Shown: positions 45,258 through 54,969, counted from the stretch's first letter. The stretch: 64,000 bases of DNA from Comamonas testosteroni ATCC 11996 (GCF_000241525.1 NZ_AHIL01000004.1:1-64000), one strand, 5' to 3'. Made by a program: numbers and translations. Notes: generated by a model from the letters alone, not told the origin.

Positions 45258-48173
45258 ATGCTGGAACATCTGAAGAACACCGATTGCGGAACGCCTGCCA
45301 GCCTGTCCGAGGAACTGGTCACGCTGCATATCGACGGCCGGGAGGTCACCGTGCCCAAGGGTACATCGTTGATGCGCGCCGCCGTCGATGGCGGCATCAA
45401 GGTGCCCAAGCTCTGTGCCACGGATTCGCTGGAGCCCTTTGGTTCCTGCCGTCTGTGTCTGGTGCAGATCGAGGGGCGCAAGGGCTTTCCTGCGTCCTGC
45501 ACCACGCCTGCCGAAGCGGGCATGAAGGTGCGCACCCAGAGCTCGCAGTTGCAGGAGCTGCGCAAGGGCGTGATGGAACTCTATATCTCGGACCACCCGC
45601 TCGACTGCCTGACCTGCTCGTCCAACGGCGACTGCGAGTTGCAGGACATGGCCGGAGTGGTCGGTCTGCGCGAGGTGCGCTATGGCATGGACGGAGCCAA
45701 CCACTTCAAGGGCGAAGCCAGGGTCGAGGTCGATACCTCCAATCCCTATTTCAACTACGACCCCAGCAAGTGCATTGTCTGCAATCGCTGCGTGCGCGCC
45801 TGCGAGGAAACGCAGGGCACGTTTGCGCTGACGATCAGCGGACGCGGTTTCGAGTCGCGCATCACGGCAGGCCAGGGCGACGGCTTCATGGCCAGCGACT
45901 GCGTGAGCTGCGGCGCCTGCGTGCAGGCATGCCCCACGGCCACTTTGCAGGAAAAGACCGTGGTCGAGCTGGGCCAGAGCGAGCACAGCGAGATCACGAC
46001 TTGCGCCTACTGCGGCGTGGGCTGCGGCTTCAAGGCCGAGATGAAGGGCGAGCAGGTGGTGCGCATGGTGCCCTGGAAGGACGGCAAGGCCAACGAAGGC
46101 CATGCCTGCGTCAAGGGGCGTTTTGCCTGGGGCTATGCCACGCACAAGGATCGTATCACCCAGCCCATGATCCGCGCGAAGATCACCGACCCCTGGCGCG
46201 AAGTGAGCTGGGAGGAGGCCATTGGTCATGCGGCCAGCGAATTCCGCCGCATCCAGGCCAAGCACGGCAGGGACTCGATTGGTGGCATCACCTCGTCGCG
46301 CTGCACCAACGAGGAAACTTATCTGGTGCAGAAGCTGATTCGCGCAGCCTTCGGCAACAACAATGTCGATACCTGCGCGCGCGTCTGTCACTCGCCCACG
46401 GGCTATGGCCTGGGCCAGACCTATGGCACGTCGGCAGGCACGCAGACCTTCAAGTCGGTCGAGCACTCCGATGTGATCATGGTGATCGGCGCCAATCCCA
46501 CGACGGCGCATCCGGTGTTTGGCTCGCGCATGAAAAAGCGGCTGCGTGGCGACGCCCGGCGTGCCGGCGCCGGGTTGATCGTGATCGACCCGCGCGAGAT
46601 CGAGCTCGTCAACTCGCCCCATGTCAAGGCCGACTACCACCTGCAGCTGAAGCCCGGCACCAATGTGGCCATGATCACGGCGCTGGCCCATGTGATCGTC
46701 ACCGAGGGCTGGCTGGCCGATGCCTATATTGACGAGCGCTGCGACGCCAAGTCCTTTGCGCAATGGAAGGAGTTCGTTGCCAGGCCGGAGAACTCGCCCG
46801 AGGCCACGGCCGACATCACCGGCGTGGCTCCCGAGCTGGTACGCGGCGCGGCGCGGCTGTATGCGCGAGGGGCGATGGATCATCCGGCAGGCAGGCAGGT
46901 CAACTCGGCCATCTACTACGGCCTGGGAGTGACCGAGCATGCGCAGGGCTCGACCATGGTCATGGGCATTGCCAATCTGGCCATGGCCACGGGCAATGTG
47001 GGTCGCGAAGGTGTGGGCGTGAACCCCTTGCGCGGGCAGAACAATGTCCAGGGCTCCTGCGACATGGGCAGCTTTCCGCATGAGCTGCCGGGATATCGCC
47101 ATATCTCGGACAGCATCACCAGAGCCGAGTTTGAAGGCGCCTGGGGCGTGAAGCTCAGTCCCGAGCCGGGCTTGCGCATTCCCAATATGTTCGAGGCCGC
47201 GCTGGAAGGCAGCTTCATGGGTCTGTACTGCGAGGGCGAGGACATCGTGCAGTCCGACCCCAACACCCAGCATGTGACGGCAGCGCTGTCGGCCATGGAG
47301 TGCGTGGTGGTGCAGGATATCTTCCTCAACGAAACCGCCAAGTACGCCCATGTGTTCCTGCCCGGATCGTCCTTCATGGAAAAGGACGGTACCTTCACCA
47401 ATGCCGAGCGCCGTATCTCGCGCGTGACCCAGCTCATGCAGCCGCTGGCCGGCTATGCCGACTGGGAGGTGACGCAGCTCTTGTCCAAGGCACTGGGCTA
47501 CCCCATGAATTACGGCCATCCGCGTGAAATCATGGCCGAGATTGCGGAGCTGACCCCCACTTTCGCAGGCGTGAGCTACGAGAAGATCGAGCGCCTGGGT
47601 AGCGTTCAGTGGCCGTGCAACGACAGCACCGAAGAGGCGGGAACGGCCATCATGCACAAGGAGAAGTTCGTGCGCGGCAAGGGCCGCTTCATCATCACGC
47701 AGTACGTTGCCACCGATGAAAAGGTCACGCAGCGCTTTCCGCTGCTGCTGACCACGGGGCGCATTCTCTCGCAGTACAACGTGGGGGCGCAGACGCGGCG
47801 CACGGCCAACAGCCAGTGGCACGGTGAAGACAGACTCGAGATTCATCCGCATGACGCACAGGATCGCGGCATCCGCGATGGCGACTGGGTGGGCATTGAA
47901 AGCCGCTCCGGCCAGACGGTTTTGCGCGCCACGGTGACCGAGCGCATACAGCCCGGTGTGGTCTACACCACCTTCCATTTCCCCGAGTCGGGCGCGAACG
48001 TGATCACCACCGACAGCTCGGACTGGGCCACCAACTGCCCCGAGTACAAGGTGACGGCCGTGCAGGTATTGCCCGTGGCCCAGCCTTCAAGCTGGCAGCA
48101 GGGCTACAGGCGTTTCAACGACCAGCAGCTCGGTCATCTGGCCGCGGCGCAGCTGGAGATGGGAGGTCAGTGA
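45258..48173 (+). CDS. fdsA: NAD-dependent formate dehydrogenase alpha (molybdenum) subunit
   Basis: A 971-residue catalytic subunit. An N-terminal 2Fe-2S domain (PFGSCRLC) is followed by a His-Cys 4Fe-4S site (SDHPLDCLTCSSNGDC), two ferredoxin-type clusters (CIVCNRCVRAC and CVSCGACVQAC), and a further 4Fe-4S (CAYCGVGCGFK). The molybdenum ligand appears as Cys in TCARVCHSPTGYG, so this is the Cys and not the Sec form. The bis-molybdopterin guanine dinucleotide fold spans the rest. It oxidises formate to CO2, or runs in reverse. Confidence 0.96.
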   Translation: MLEHLKNTDCGTPASLSEELVTLHIDGREVTVPKGTSLMRAAVDGGIKVPKLCATDSLEPFGSCRLCLVQIEGRKGFPASCTTPAEAGMKVRTQSSQLQELRKGVMELYISDHPLDCLTCSSNGDCELQDMAGVVGLREVRYGMDGANHFKGEARVEVDTSNPYFNYDPSKCIVCNRCVRACEETQGTFALTISGRGFESRITAGQGDGFMASDCVSCGACVQACPTATLQEKTVVELGQSEHSEITTCAYCGVGCGFKAEMKGEQVVRMVPWKDGKANEGHACVKGRFAWGYATHKDRITQPMIRAKITDPWREVSWEEAIGHAASEFRRIQAKHGRDSIGGITSSRCTNEETYLVQKLIRAAFGNNNVDTCARVCHSPTGYGLGQTYGTSAGTQTFKSVEHSDVIMVIGANPTTAHPVFGSRMKKRLRGDARRAGAGLIVIDPREIELVNSPHVKADYHLQLKPGTNVAMITALAHVIVTEGWLADAYIDERCDAKSFAQWKEFVARPENSPEATADITGVAPELVRGAARLYARGAMDHPAGRQVNSAIYYGLGVTEHAQGSTMVMGIANLAMATGNVGREGVGVNPLRGQNNVQGSCDMGSFPHELPGYRHISDSITRAEFEGAWGVKLSPEPGLRIPNMFEAALEGSFMGLYCEGEDIVQSDPNTQHVTAALSAMECVVVQDIFLNETAKYAHVFLPGSSFMEKDGTFTNAERRISRVTQLMQPLAGYADWEVTQLLSKALGYPMNYGHPREIMAEIAELTPTFAGVSYEKIERLGSVQWPCNDSTEEAGTAIMHKEKFVRGKGRFIITQYVATDEKVTQRFPLLLTTGRILSQYNVGAQTRRTANSQWHGEDRLEIHPHDAQDRGIRDGDWVGIESRSGQTVLRATVTERIQPGVVYTTFHFPESGANVITTDSSDWATNCPEYKVTAVQVLPVAQPSSWQQGYRRFNDQQLGHLAAAQLEMGGQ

Positions 48174-48412
48174 TGGATGTGAACAACCTGATCCGCATGG
48201 CCAATCGCATAGCCGAGTTCTTCGAGGCCATGCCCGAGCATGACGAGGCGCTCGACGGTGTTGCCCAGCATATCCAGAAGTTCTGGGAGCCGCGCATGCG
48301 GCTTCGCATTCTGGCGGCCTTGAACGAGCCTTCCGAAGCCGCGCAGCTGCGGCCTCTGGTGCGCGACGCGCTGCACAAGCATGCGGCAATGCTGGGGCAT
48401 GTGCAGACATAG
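48173..48412 (+). CDS. fdsD: Formate dehydrogenase delta subunit
   Basis: A 79-residue small subunit. The family pattern LIRMANRIAEFFEAMPEH and QKFWEPRMRLRILA is clear. Its ATG lies within the TGA of fdsA (TGATG), so the two are co-translated. The FdsC-type sulfur-transfer chaperone usually encoded between FdsA and FdsD is absent here; a homologue (FdhD) may be elsewhere. Confidence 0.93.
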   Translation: MDVNNLIRMANRIAEFFEAMPEHDEALDGVAQHIQKFWEPRMRLRILAALNEPSEAAQLRPLVRDALHKHAAMLGHVQT

Positions 48413-48484
48413 CGCTGCGCACTGAAAAAAAGAGCGGCCTATACGCCCGTAGCGGGTATATTGGGTCTTCAGATCCCTGATCTG

Positions 48485-48521
48485 AGCCGCTGCCCGCGAT
48501 CGAATGGCCGCGGCTTTTTTT
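48485..48521 (+). terminator. Probable Rho-independent terminator after the fds operon
   Basis: A six-base stem (agccgc 48485-48490 with 48510-48515), an inner three-base stem and a run of seven T residues (48515-48521) lie downstream of fdsD. Confidence 0.6.
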
Positions 48522-48533
48522 ATTGCCATCTTC

Positions 48534-49463
48534 ATGACTTCCGAATCCGTCAAGAGCTCTTTGATGAGCGCACATCTGCGCCTGCTGGGCATGGCCCTGA
48601 TGTGGGGCGCTTCCTGGCCGGCAGGCCGCATTCTGGCGCTCAACATGCCGCCGCTGGCGGCATCGGCGCTGCGCTTTTTGCTGGCCGCGACCCTGTTGCT
48701 GCCCTGGCTGTATTTCTCCGGCGGGCTGGGAGCTCTCCGGCACTGGTCTGTCAAGACCTGGCTGGGCATGTTTGCCGCAGGCGCGACCGGGGTGTTCGGC
48801 TACGCCAGCTTTTTCCTCACGGGTCTGCAGCATCTGCCTGCGGGCAAGGCGGCGCTGCTCATCACGCTCAATCCGGTGGTCACGCTGGCGTTCGCCGTGT
48901 GGCTGTTCAAGGAGCGCATCAACATCACCATTGCACTGGGCATGTTGCTGGCGGCCTGCGGCGCCGTGGTGGTCATCTCGCATGGCGATCCCATGCAGTT
49001 GCTGAGCGGAACAATAGGGGTGGGCGAGATGCTGATTCTGGGCTGCGTGGCCTGCTGGGTTTGCTACACGCTGATCGGCCGCGCCATGCTGGCAGGCGTG
49101 GATGCGCTGGCTGCGACCACCGTGACTTCCATTTTCGGTGCCTTGCTGCTTCTGACCACCAGTCTGGTGCTGGAAGGCCCGCAGGGGCTGGCTGCGGCAT
49201 TTCAGGCCAGTGGCACGGCCTGGACTGCCATGGTCTTCATGGCCTATGGCTCCACGGCTCTGGCCTATGCCTGGTACTTCGCGGGCGTCAAATCGCTGGG
49301 CGCGGGTGCCGCCTCGGGCTATATCACGCTGGTGCCGGTGATCGGCGTTCTGCTTTCAGCCCTGTTGCTGGGCGAGAGTATTGAAGGCTCCATGGTGCTC
49401 GGCGGCGCCATGGCGGTGCTGGGTACAGCCGTGATGAACTGGGGGCGTCGGTCAACAGCCTGA
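48534..49463 (+). CDS. EamA-family (DMT) permease
   Basis: An inner-membrane protein of 309 residues with about ten helices in two EamA repeats (LLGMALMWGASWPAGRILALNMPPLAASALRF, GYITLVPVIGVLLSALLLGESIEGSMVLGGAMAVLGT). The substrate is unknown. The terminator T-run (48515-48521) lies inside the frame ahead of the first conserved residues. The start is the ATG at 48534 or, better spaced from a ribosome site, 48564. It is convergent with the TetR gene. Confidence 0.85.
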   Translation: MTSESVKSSLMSAHLRLLGMALMWGASWPAGRILALNMPPLAASALRFLLAATLLLPWLYFSGGLGALRHWSVKTWLGMFAAGATGVFGYASFFLTGLQHLPAGKAALLITLNPVVTLAFAVWLFKERINITIALGMLLAACGAVVVISHGDPMQLLSGTIGVGEMLILGCVACWVCYTLIGRAMLAGVDALAATTVTSIFGALLLLTTSLVLEGPQGLAAAFQASGTAWTAMVFMAYGSTALAYAWYFAGVKSLGAGAASGYITLVPVIGVLLSALLLGESIEGSMVLGGAMAVLGTAVMNWGRRSTA

Positions 49464-49476
49464 GGTTGGTTCCCAT

Positions 49477-49500
49477 ATTTGATAGCGTGAGGCGCTTGTA
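49477..49500 (+). repeat. GATAGC-type short repeat
   Basis: Reads atttgatagcgtgaggcgct at its core. It lies in the convergent spacer between the EamA and TetR genes. Confidence 0.5.
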
Positions 49501-49577
49501 CAGAAATGGTTTCAGGCCACTTTGGCTGAATATGGACCTGGCTTGTTCAGGGTGCGAAAGCCGCTGCTGCCCGCGGC

Positions 49578-50213
49578 TCAAGCCTGGTTGATCGTGCCTG
49601 CGTTCACGATCATCTGGGAGATCACCTCCAACTGATGTTCGGCTGCTGCATCGTCTATCTCGAACAGGCGCATGACGGCCAGGCCTCGCAGCGCAGCAAA
49701 CACCACAGATGCAAAGTGGCTGGGCTGAGGATGGCGCTCGGCGATTTCCGGGAAAACCTCCACGAAGTGTTCGAAGGAGGCGGGGTCATGCTGGGAGCGG
49801 TGCGCGTTGATGCGCTCGAATAGCGGTGTGCTCTTGCAGCCGAAAAACATGCTCCAGGTTGCCACATAGCTGGGTTGGGCATAGACGGTTTGCCAGGCCC
49901 TGCGCACGAATTCGCGAGCGCGCGGCTCCAGCGGCAGCTGCGCGGCATCTTCGGGCCAGCCTGCGCCCGCAGCCGCCAGCGGCGCCATGATTTCATCGAC
50001 CACCTGCTCCATCAGCGCCTGGCGGCTGCCGAACTGATGCTGAACCGCCCCCAGCGTGACTTTGGCACCACGCGCAATTTCCTGCAGATTGGTCTGCTGA
50101 AATCCAACCTTCTGTAGCAGCCGTATGGCGGATTTGATGATCTTGCGCTGGGTGGTCTGACTGCGTTCTGCCTGGGTACGGCGGGGGGCGGTTTTGCTTC
50201 CTGTTTGATTCAT
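49578..50213 (-). CDS. TetR-family transcriptional regulator
   Basis: A 211-residue repressor-type regulator. The TetR helix-turn-helix is in RKIIKSAIRLLQKVGFQQTNLQEIARGAKVTLGAVQHQFGSRQALMEQVVDEI. The rest is a helical ligand pocket. It is divergent from the FAD oxidase gene with a near-palindromic site between them, so self-regulation and control of the amino-acid unit are likely. The ATG at 50213 was chosen; an in-frame start 114 bases upstream is less likely. Confidence 0.85.
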   Translation of the reverse strand: MNQTGSKTAPRRTQAERSQTTQRKIIKSAIRLLQKVGFQQTNLQEIARGAKVTLGAVQHQFGSRQALMEQVVDEIMAPLAAAGAGWPEDAAQLPLEPRAREFVRRAWQTVYAQPSYVATWSMFFGCKSTPLFERINAHRSQHDPASFEHFVEVFPEIAERHPQPSHFASVVFAALRGLAVMRLFEIDDAAAEHQLEVISQMIVNAGTINQA

Positions 50214-50338
50214 GGGCTGCGTGTGTGATTCATAAGGCGTCGATGACGCACCACACCAGATGCTACACGCTCCGGCACTGATGGCTGGATGGGCCTGTTT
50301 GGGTAATTTCACCCTCGGGTAATCCATGAGGAATAAAG

Positions 50339-50352
50339 ATTAAACGTTTAAT
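50339..50352. promoter_or_regulatory. Perfect 14-base palindrome, probable TetR operator
   Basis: The segment attaaacgtttaat is a perfect palindrome and stretches, past one mismatch, into aaa/ttt flanks. It sits 126 bases from the TetR start and 90 bases from the oxidase ATG. Shape and place fit an operator for the divergent TetR-type repressor. Confidence 0.6.
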
Positions 50353-50441
50353 GTTTTATGTTTTAGACTCCGCCTCCATTGTTGTTCATCAGCGACCTTG
50401 GAGAGCGAGTCAGCTTCCGAGGGCTCTTATTGGAAACCGCC

Positions 50442-51767
50442 ATGCCACGCTCTGTTTACCGCCTTCCCGCCGACGACCGCACCAATGGATGGAGCGCGCT
50501 GCTGGGAACTCGTCAGTCGAAGGCGCCGCTGCAGGGCGATGTGGCGGTGGACTGGGTCATCGTGGGCGCCGGCTATGCGGGGCTGGCGGCAGCACGCCAG
50601 CTGGCACAACAGCAACCTGATGCTTCCATCGCCGTGGTGGATGCGGGCGTGGTGGGGGAGAATGCCTCGGGCCGCAACTCGGGCTTCGCGATCGATCTGC
50701 CGCACAGCTCGGCGCCATCGGACGCCGCCGTGGAGGCGGGCCGCCGCGTGATCCGCGTCAACCGCTTTGCGGTGGATGCGCTGGAGCGGGCAGTGACTGA
50801 GCACAGCATCTCCTGTGGCTGGCAAAAGCGCGGCCGCTACCACGTGGCAGTGACGGAGGAGGTGGCGCAGAAGTCGCTCAAGCCCTATGCACGCAATCTG
50901 GATGCCTGGCAGGAGTCCCATGAATATCTGGACCGTGATGCGCTGCGCCAGCGCATAGGCTCCGATTACTACGCGGCAGCCGTCTACACGCCGGGCACGC
51001 GCCTCATGAATCCAGCGGCGCTGGTGCGTGGTCTGGCCGACAGCCTGCCGTCCCAGGTGCAGCTGTTCGAGAACTCGCCGGTCATCGAGGCGAAGCTCGA
51101 AGGCGCGGCTCCCTTTGTCCGCACGGCTCAGGGCAGCATCCGTGCGCGCAAGGCCATTCTGGCCGTCAATGCGTTCTCGCAGTCATTCGGCGTCTACCAG
51201 GAGCGCCAGGTACCGATTCTGCTGTTCGCCAGCCTCACTCACCCGCTCAGCGATGCCCAGATCGCCCAGCTGGGAACGGATGCCGCCTGGGGTGTGACGC
51301 CCGCGCATGGTGTGGCGGGTTCCACGGTACGCCTGACGCACGACCGGCGGCTGATGATCCGCCAGGGGTTCGAGTATTCACCCAGCTTGCGCACCACTGA
51401 CGGGCGACGCGCTAAGGCCAGGGCCATGAACCAGGCGCTGCTGCGCCGCCGCTTTCCACAACTCGGGGCCATCGAGCTCGAGCATTTCTGGATGGGCTGG
51501 CTGGCGGTCTCGCACAACCATGCGCCCGCCTTTGGCCGGATTGGCGACAACGCCTGGGCAGCGTCCTGCTGCAACGGCTCGGGCATCGTGCGCCACACCG
51601 CTGCCGGCATGCTGATCGCCGACCTGGCGCTGGGCCGCAAGAACCCGCTGATCGACGACTTCCTCGTCGAGGGCACTGCCAACTACATCCCGCCGCGCCC
51701 GCTGCGCGACGTCGGCGTGGGACTCACGCTGGCATGGGATATGTGGCGTGGCCGGGCCGAGCAGTAA
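50442..51767 (+). CDS. FAD-dependent amine/amino-acid oxidase (DadA/PuuB type)
   Basis: A 441-residue flavoprotein of the DAO family. GAGYAGLAAARQL near residue 43 binds ADP of FAD, with the dinucleotide helix AVVDAGVVGENASGRNSGFA following. The C-terminal CCNGSGIVRHTAAG and LADLALG closing motif is typical of the PuuB/DadA group. It would oxidise an amino acid or amine to an imine and then a keto acid or aldehyde, passing electrons to the respiratory chain or oxygen. The neighbours suggest an aromatic amino acid. Confidence 0.87.
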   Translation: MPRSVYRLPADDRTNGWSALLGTRQSKAPLQGDVAVDWVIVGAGYAGLAAARQLAQQQPDASIAVVDAGVVGENASGRNSGFAIDLPHSSAPSDAAVEAGRRVIRVNRFAVDALERAVTEHSISCGWQKRGRYHVAVTEEVAQKSLKPYARNLDAWQESHEYLDRDALRQRIGSDYYAAAVYTPGTRLMNPAALVRGLADSLPSQVQLFENSPVIEAKLEGAAPFVRTAQGSIRARKAILAVNAFSQSFGVYQERQVPILLFASLTHPLSDAQIAQLGTDAAWGVTPAHGVAGSTVRLTHDRRLMIRQGFEYSPSLRTTDGRRAKARAMNQALLRRRFPQLGAIELEHFWMGWLAVSHNHAPAFGRIGDNAWAASCCNGSGIVRHTAAGMLIADLALGRKNPLIDDFLVEGTANYIPPRPLRDVGVGLTLAWDMWRGRAEQ

Positions 51768-51815
51768 GCGCCTTTCGGATCCGCATAGGTAGATATAGAT
51801 AACAGGAGACAAACC

Positions 51816-53216
51816 ATGCATACCCCTTCCTCCAACGGGCATCTGGAGCGCAAGCTCAAGAACCGCCATATCCAGCTGATTGCGCTGGGCGGCACCATAG
51901 GCACCGGGCTGTTTCTGGGCTCGGCCGGCATCATCGAGCTGGCCGGCCCTGGCGTGTTGCTGGGCTATACCATCGGCGGCCTGCTGATCTTCTTCATCAT
52001 GCGTTTCTTGGGCGAGATGCTGGTCGAGGAGCCCTCTGCCGGTTCGTTCAGCTATTTCGCCAACCGCTACGTGGGGCGCTTTGCCGGTTTCCTGTCGGGC
52101 TGGAACTGCGTGGCCCTCTATGTGCTGGTGGGCATGCTGGAGCTGACCGCCGTGGGCAAGTTCATCCAGTTCTGGTGGCCCGATATCCCGGTCTGGGTGA
52201 CGGCCGCCGTTTGCTTTGTGCTTATCAACGGCGTGAACTTCATCAACGTCAAGGCCTATGGCGAGTTTGAGTTCTGGTTCGCGCTGATCAAGATCGTGGC
52301 CGTGGTGGCGATGATCGCCACCGGCATCTACCTGCTGTCCACCACGCACAACCCCACGCAGACGATCAGCAACCTGTGGACGCAAGGCGGTTTCCTGCCG
52401 AACGGCTTCAAGGGTCTGTTCATGGCCTTTGCCTTCATCATGTTCGCCTTCGGCGGCGTGGAAATGCTGGGCTTTGCCGCTGCAGAAACCGAAGAGCCGC
52501 GCAAGGTCATCCCCAAGGCGATCAACCAGCTCATGGTGCGCGTGCTGCTGTTCTATGTGGGCTCGATGGCCGTGCTGCTGTCGCTGACGCCCTGGACTGA
52601 TCTGGTGGCCCAGCTCAAGGCTGGTGGCGGCACCTACAGCAGCAGTCCCTTTGTACTGGTGTTCTCGGGCATGGGCGAGCACCTGGCCGCGCATATGCTG
52701 AATTTCGTGATCCTCACCGCTACGCTGTCGGTCTACAACAGCATGGTCTACAGCTCCAGCCGTCTGCTGTATGGCATGGCCCAGGAAGGCAACGCCCCCA
52801 AGTCGCTGGGTGAAGTCAACAAACGCGGTGTGCCCGTGAAGGCCATCGTCTACCCCGGCATCGTCACTGCCTTCTGCGTGGTGCTGAACTATGTGGCGCC
52901 TGCCGGCGTGATCGAGCTGCTGATCTCGTTGATCACGGCGGCGTTGGTGATCATCTGGACCATCATCATCATTTCGCACCTGAACTACCGCAAGCTACAT
53001 GACGCCAAGGGCACGCCGCGCAGCTTCAAGGCACCGCTGTTCCCGCTGACCAACTACATCTGTCTGGTGGCCATGGTGCTGGTGGTGGTCGTGATGCTGC
53101 TCACGCCCGGAGTACGTGCCTCTGCCTATGCCATTCCGGTGTGGGTGCTGGCGGTCTATGCCATGTACCGCATGGTTTTTCGCCAGCCCGTTCGGCTGGT
53201 GCAGACTGCGGTTTGA
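51816..53216 (+). CDS. Amino-acid permease (AAT/APC family)
   Basis: A 466-residue inner-membrane transporter with about twelve helices. The APC amino-acid signature LIALGGTIGTGLFLGSAGII and PSAGSFSYFANRYVGRFAGFLSGWN, the gene family's charged loops, and FAFGGVEMLGFAAAETEEPRKVIPKAIN match the AAT family (AroP/PheP/CycA type). The substrate is not set, but the oxidase, RidA and HPPD genes around it suggest an aromatic or D-amino acid. The oxidase stop is 48 bases upstream. Confidence 0.88.
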   Translation: MHTPSSNGHLERKLKNRHIQLIALGGTIGTGLFLGSAGIIELAGPGVLLGYTIGGLLIFFIMRFLGEMLVEEPSAGSFSYFANRYVGRFAGFLSGWNCVALYVLVGMLELTAVGKFIQFWWPDIPVWVTAAVCFVLINGVNFINVKAYGEFEFWFALIKIVAVVAMIATGIYLLSTTHNPTQTISNLWTQGGFLPNGFKGLFMAFAFIMFAFGGVEMLGFAAAETEEPRKVIPKAINQLMVRVLLFYVGSMAVLLSLTPWTDLVAQLKAGGGTYSSSPFVLVFSGMGEHLAAHMLNFVILTATLSVYNSMVYSSSRLLYGMAQEGNAPKSLGEVNKRGVPVKAIVYPGIVTAFCVVLNYVAPAGVIELLISLITAALVIIWTIIIISHLNYRKLHDAKGTPRSFKAPLFPLTNYICLVAMVLVVVVMLLTPGVRASAYAIPVWVLAVYAMYRMVFRQPVRLVQTAV

Positions 53217-53226
53217 TTGAATGAGG

Positions 53227-53301
53227 GCTTACGCAAACAAGGATGCGGCAGGACTGTTTTTTTGAGGAAAAGCTCTTGTTCGAACCTGATTTGCGCAAGT
53301 C
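53227..53301. repeat. Palindromic dispersed element, copy 2
   Basis: Terminal arms ggcttacgcaaa and tttgcgcaagtc (one mismatch from copies 1 and 3) enclose a variable middle. It lies just after the permease stop. A partial arm follows at 53311-53320 (agggcttgcg). Confidence 0.8.
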
Positions 53302-53370
53302 GTGTGAATGAGGGCTTGCGCAGACCTTTGCGCCAGCCTGTTGTAACCCCTGAACCTTGAGAGCACTTCG

Positions 53371-53751
53371 ATGAACTCCACTGCAACCTTCTATCCCGCG
53401 CCCGGCGGCATGCCCTTCTCTTCTGCAGTCCGTGCAGGCGGCTTTCTGATGCTGTCGGGGCAGATCCCCTTCGGCGAGGACAAGCGCCCGCTTACCGGCC
53501 CCATCGAAGAGCAGACACATGCCGTGCTCAAGGCCATCGCGGCGCGGCTGGAGGCAGTGGGCAGCTCGCTGGACGACGTGGTGAAGGCCAATATCTGGCT
53601 CAGCGACCTGGCTCATTTCGATGCCTTCAACAAGGTCTACGCCAGCTATTTCAAGGAAGGCAGTTACCCGGTGCGCAGCCTGGTGCAGGCACAGCTGGTT
53701 TTTGGCGTTGGCGTTGAGATCGAAGTCCAGGCACTGGATAAAGCAGTCTGA
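53371..53751 (+). CDS. RidA/YjgF family imine deaminase
   Basis: A 126-residue RidA protein that hydrolyses reactive imine/enamine intermediates to keto acids. GQIPFGED, VVKANIWLSD and the catalytic Arg102 in YPVRSLVQAQL are present. It lies next to the FAD oxidase, whose imine product it could use. It is short-spaced from the permease and precedes hpd. Confidence 0.9.
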   Translation: MNSTATFYPAPGGMPFSSAVRAGGFLMLSGQIPFGEDKRPLTGPIEEQTHAVLKAIAARLEAVGSSLDDVVKANIWLSDLAHFDAFNKVYASYFKEGSYPVRSLVQAQLVFGVGVEIEVQALDKAV

Positions 53752-53770
53752 TCGCGCCATCATCCATCAG

Positions 53771-53846
53771 GACTTACGCAAACAAGGGTGCATAAGAGGC
53801 ATGCCCATGGGGTAGGCGTCTTGCCTGAGCCTGATTTGCGTAAGTC
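53771..53846. repeat. Palindromic dispersed element, copy 3
   Basis: Perfect 12-base arms (gacttacgcaaa and tttgcgtaagtc) flank a variable middle between the RidA and hpd genes. Confidence 0.85.
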
Positions 53847-53880
53847 GTATCCATTTCATTTTTTTGCAGGAAACCTCGTC

Positions 53881-54969
53881 ATGACCGATTTGTTCGAAAA
53901 CCCCATGGGCCTGTGCGGCTTTGAATTCGTCGAGTTCGCCTCGCCTGCCGACGGTGTGCTGGAGCCTCTGTTCGAGAAGCTGGGCTTCACGCTGGTGGCC
54001 AAGCATCGCTCCAAGGACGTGGTGCTGTATCGCCAGGGTGGCATCAATTTCATCATCAATCGCGAGCCCAAGAGCCAGGCAGCCTATTTCACGGCCGAGC
54101 ACGGTCCCAGTGCCTGTGGCCTCGCCTTCCGTGTCAAGGATGCGCACAAGGCCTACAAGCGCGCACTGGAGCTGGGCGCGCAGCCCGTGGACATTCCCAC
54201 CGGCCCCATGGAGCTGCGCCTGCCCGCCATCAAGGGCATCGGTGGTGCGCCGCTGTACCTGATCGACCGCTACGAAGACGGCAAGTCCATCTACGACATC
54301 GACTTCGAGTTTCTGCCCGGTGTGGACCGCAATCCCAAGGGCCACGGTTTCCAGGTCGTCGATCACCTCACGCACAACGTCTACCGTGGCCGCATGGCCT
54401 ACTGGGCCGACTTCTACAACAAACTGTTCAACTTCCAGGAAATTCGCTACTTCGACATCCAGGGCGAGTACACGGGCCTGACCTCCAAGGCCATGACTGC
54501 GCCTGACGGCCTGATCCGCATTCCTCTGAACGAGGAGGCCAAGCAGGGCGGTGGCCAGATCGAGGAATTCCTGATGAAGTTCAACGGCGAGGGCATACAG
54601 CACATCGCACTGCTGTGCGAAGACCTGCCCACGGCCATCGACAGCCTGCAGATGGCTGGCATTCCGCTGCTGACCGCGCCCAACGACATCTATTACGAGA
54701 ACCTCGCCAAGCGCCTCCCCGGCCACGGCCAGGCCGTGGGCGAGTTGCAGTCGCGTGGCATCTTGCTGGATGGCACCACCGAAGGCGGCCAGCCACGCCT
54801 GCTGTTGCAGATCTTCTCCGAGCCGCTGTTGGGTCCCGTGTTCTTCGAGTTCATCGAGCGCAAGGGCAACTACCGCGAAGGCTTCGGCGAGGGCAATTTC
54901 AAGGCGCTGTTCGAGTCCATGGAACGCGACCAGATCAACCGCGGCGTGCTCGACACCGCCAAGGAATGA
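53881..54969 (+). CDS. hpd: 4-hydroxyphenylpyruvate dioxygenase
   Basis: A 362-residue non-haem iron enzyme that turns 4-hydroxyphenylpyruvate into homogentisate. The iron ligands are H162 (VVDHLTH), H241 (GIQHIAL) and E323 (FFEFIER), with [20 protein letters not shown] and [18 protein letters not shown] in the C-terminal part. The ATG at 53881 has a GCAGG site. It is the last intact gene of the amino-acid unit; downstream it runs into decayed sequence. Confidence 0.97.
   Translation: MTDLFENPMGLCGFEFVEFASPADGVLEPLFEKLGFTLVAKHRSKDVVLYRQGGINFIINREPKSQAAYFTAEHGPSACGLAFRVKDAHKAYKRALELGAQPVDIPTGPMELRLPAIKGIGGAPLYLIDRYEDGKSIYDIDFEFLPGVDRNPKGHGFQVVDHLTHNVYRGRMAYWADFYNKLFNFQEIRYFDIQGEYTGLTSKAMTAPDGLIRIPLNEEAKQGGGQIEEFLMKFNGEGIQHIALLCEDLPTAIDSLQMAGIPLLTAPNDIYYENLAKRLPGHGQAVGELQSRGILLDGTTEGGQPRLLLQIFSEPLLGPVFFEFIERKGNYREGFGEGNFKALFESMERDQINRGVLDTAKE

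Noticed and set aside
51378..52979. A 533-residue minus-strand frame opposite the oxidase and permease genes
   Set aside because: It runs across two supported plus-strand genes and shows His/Gln/Asp-rich low-complexity composition.
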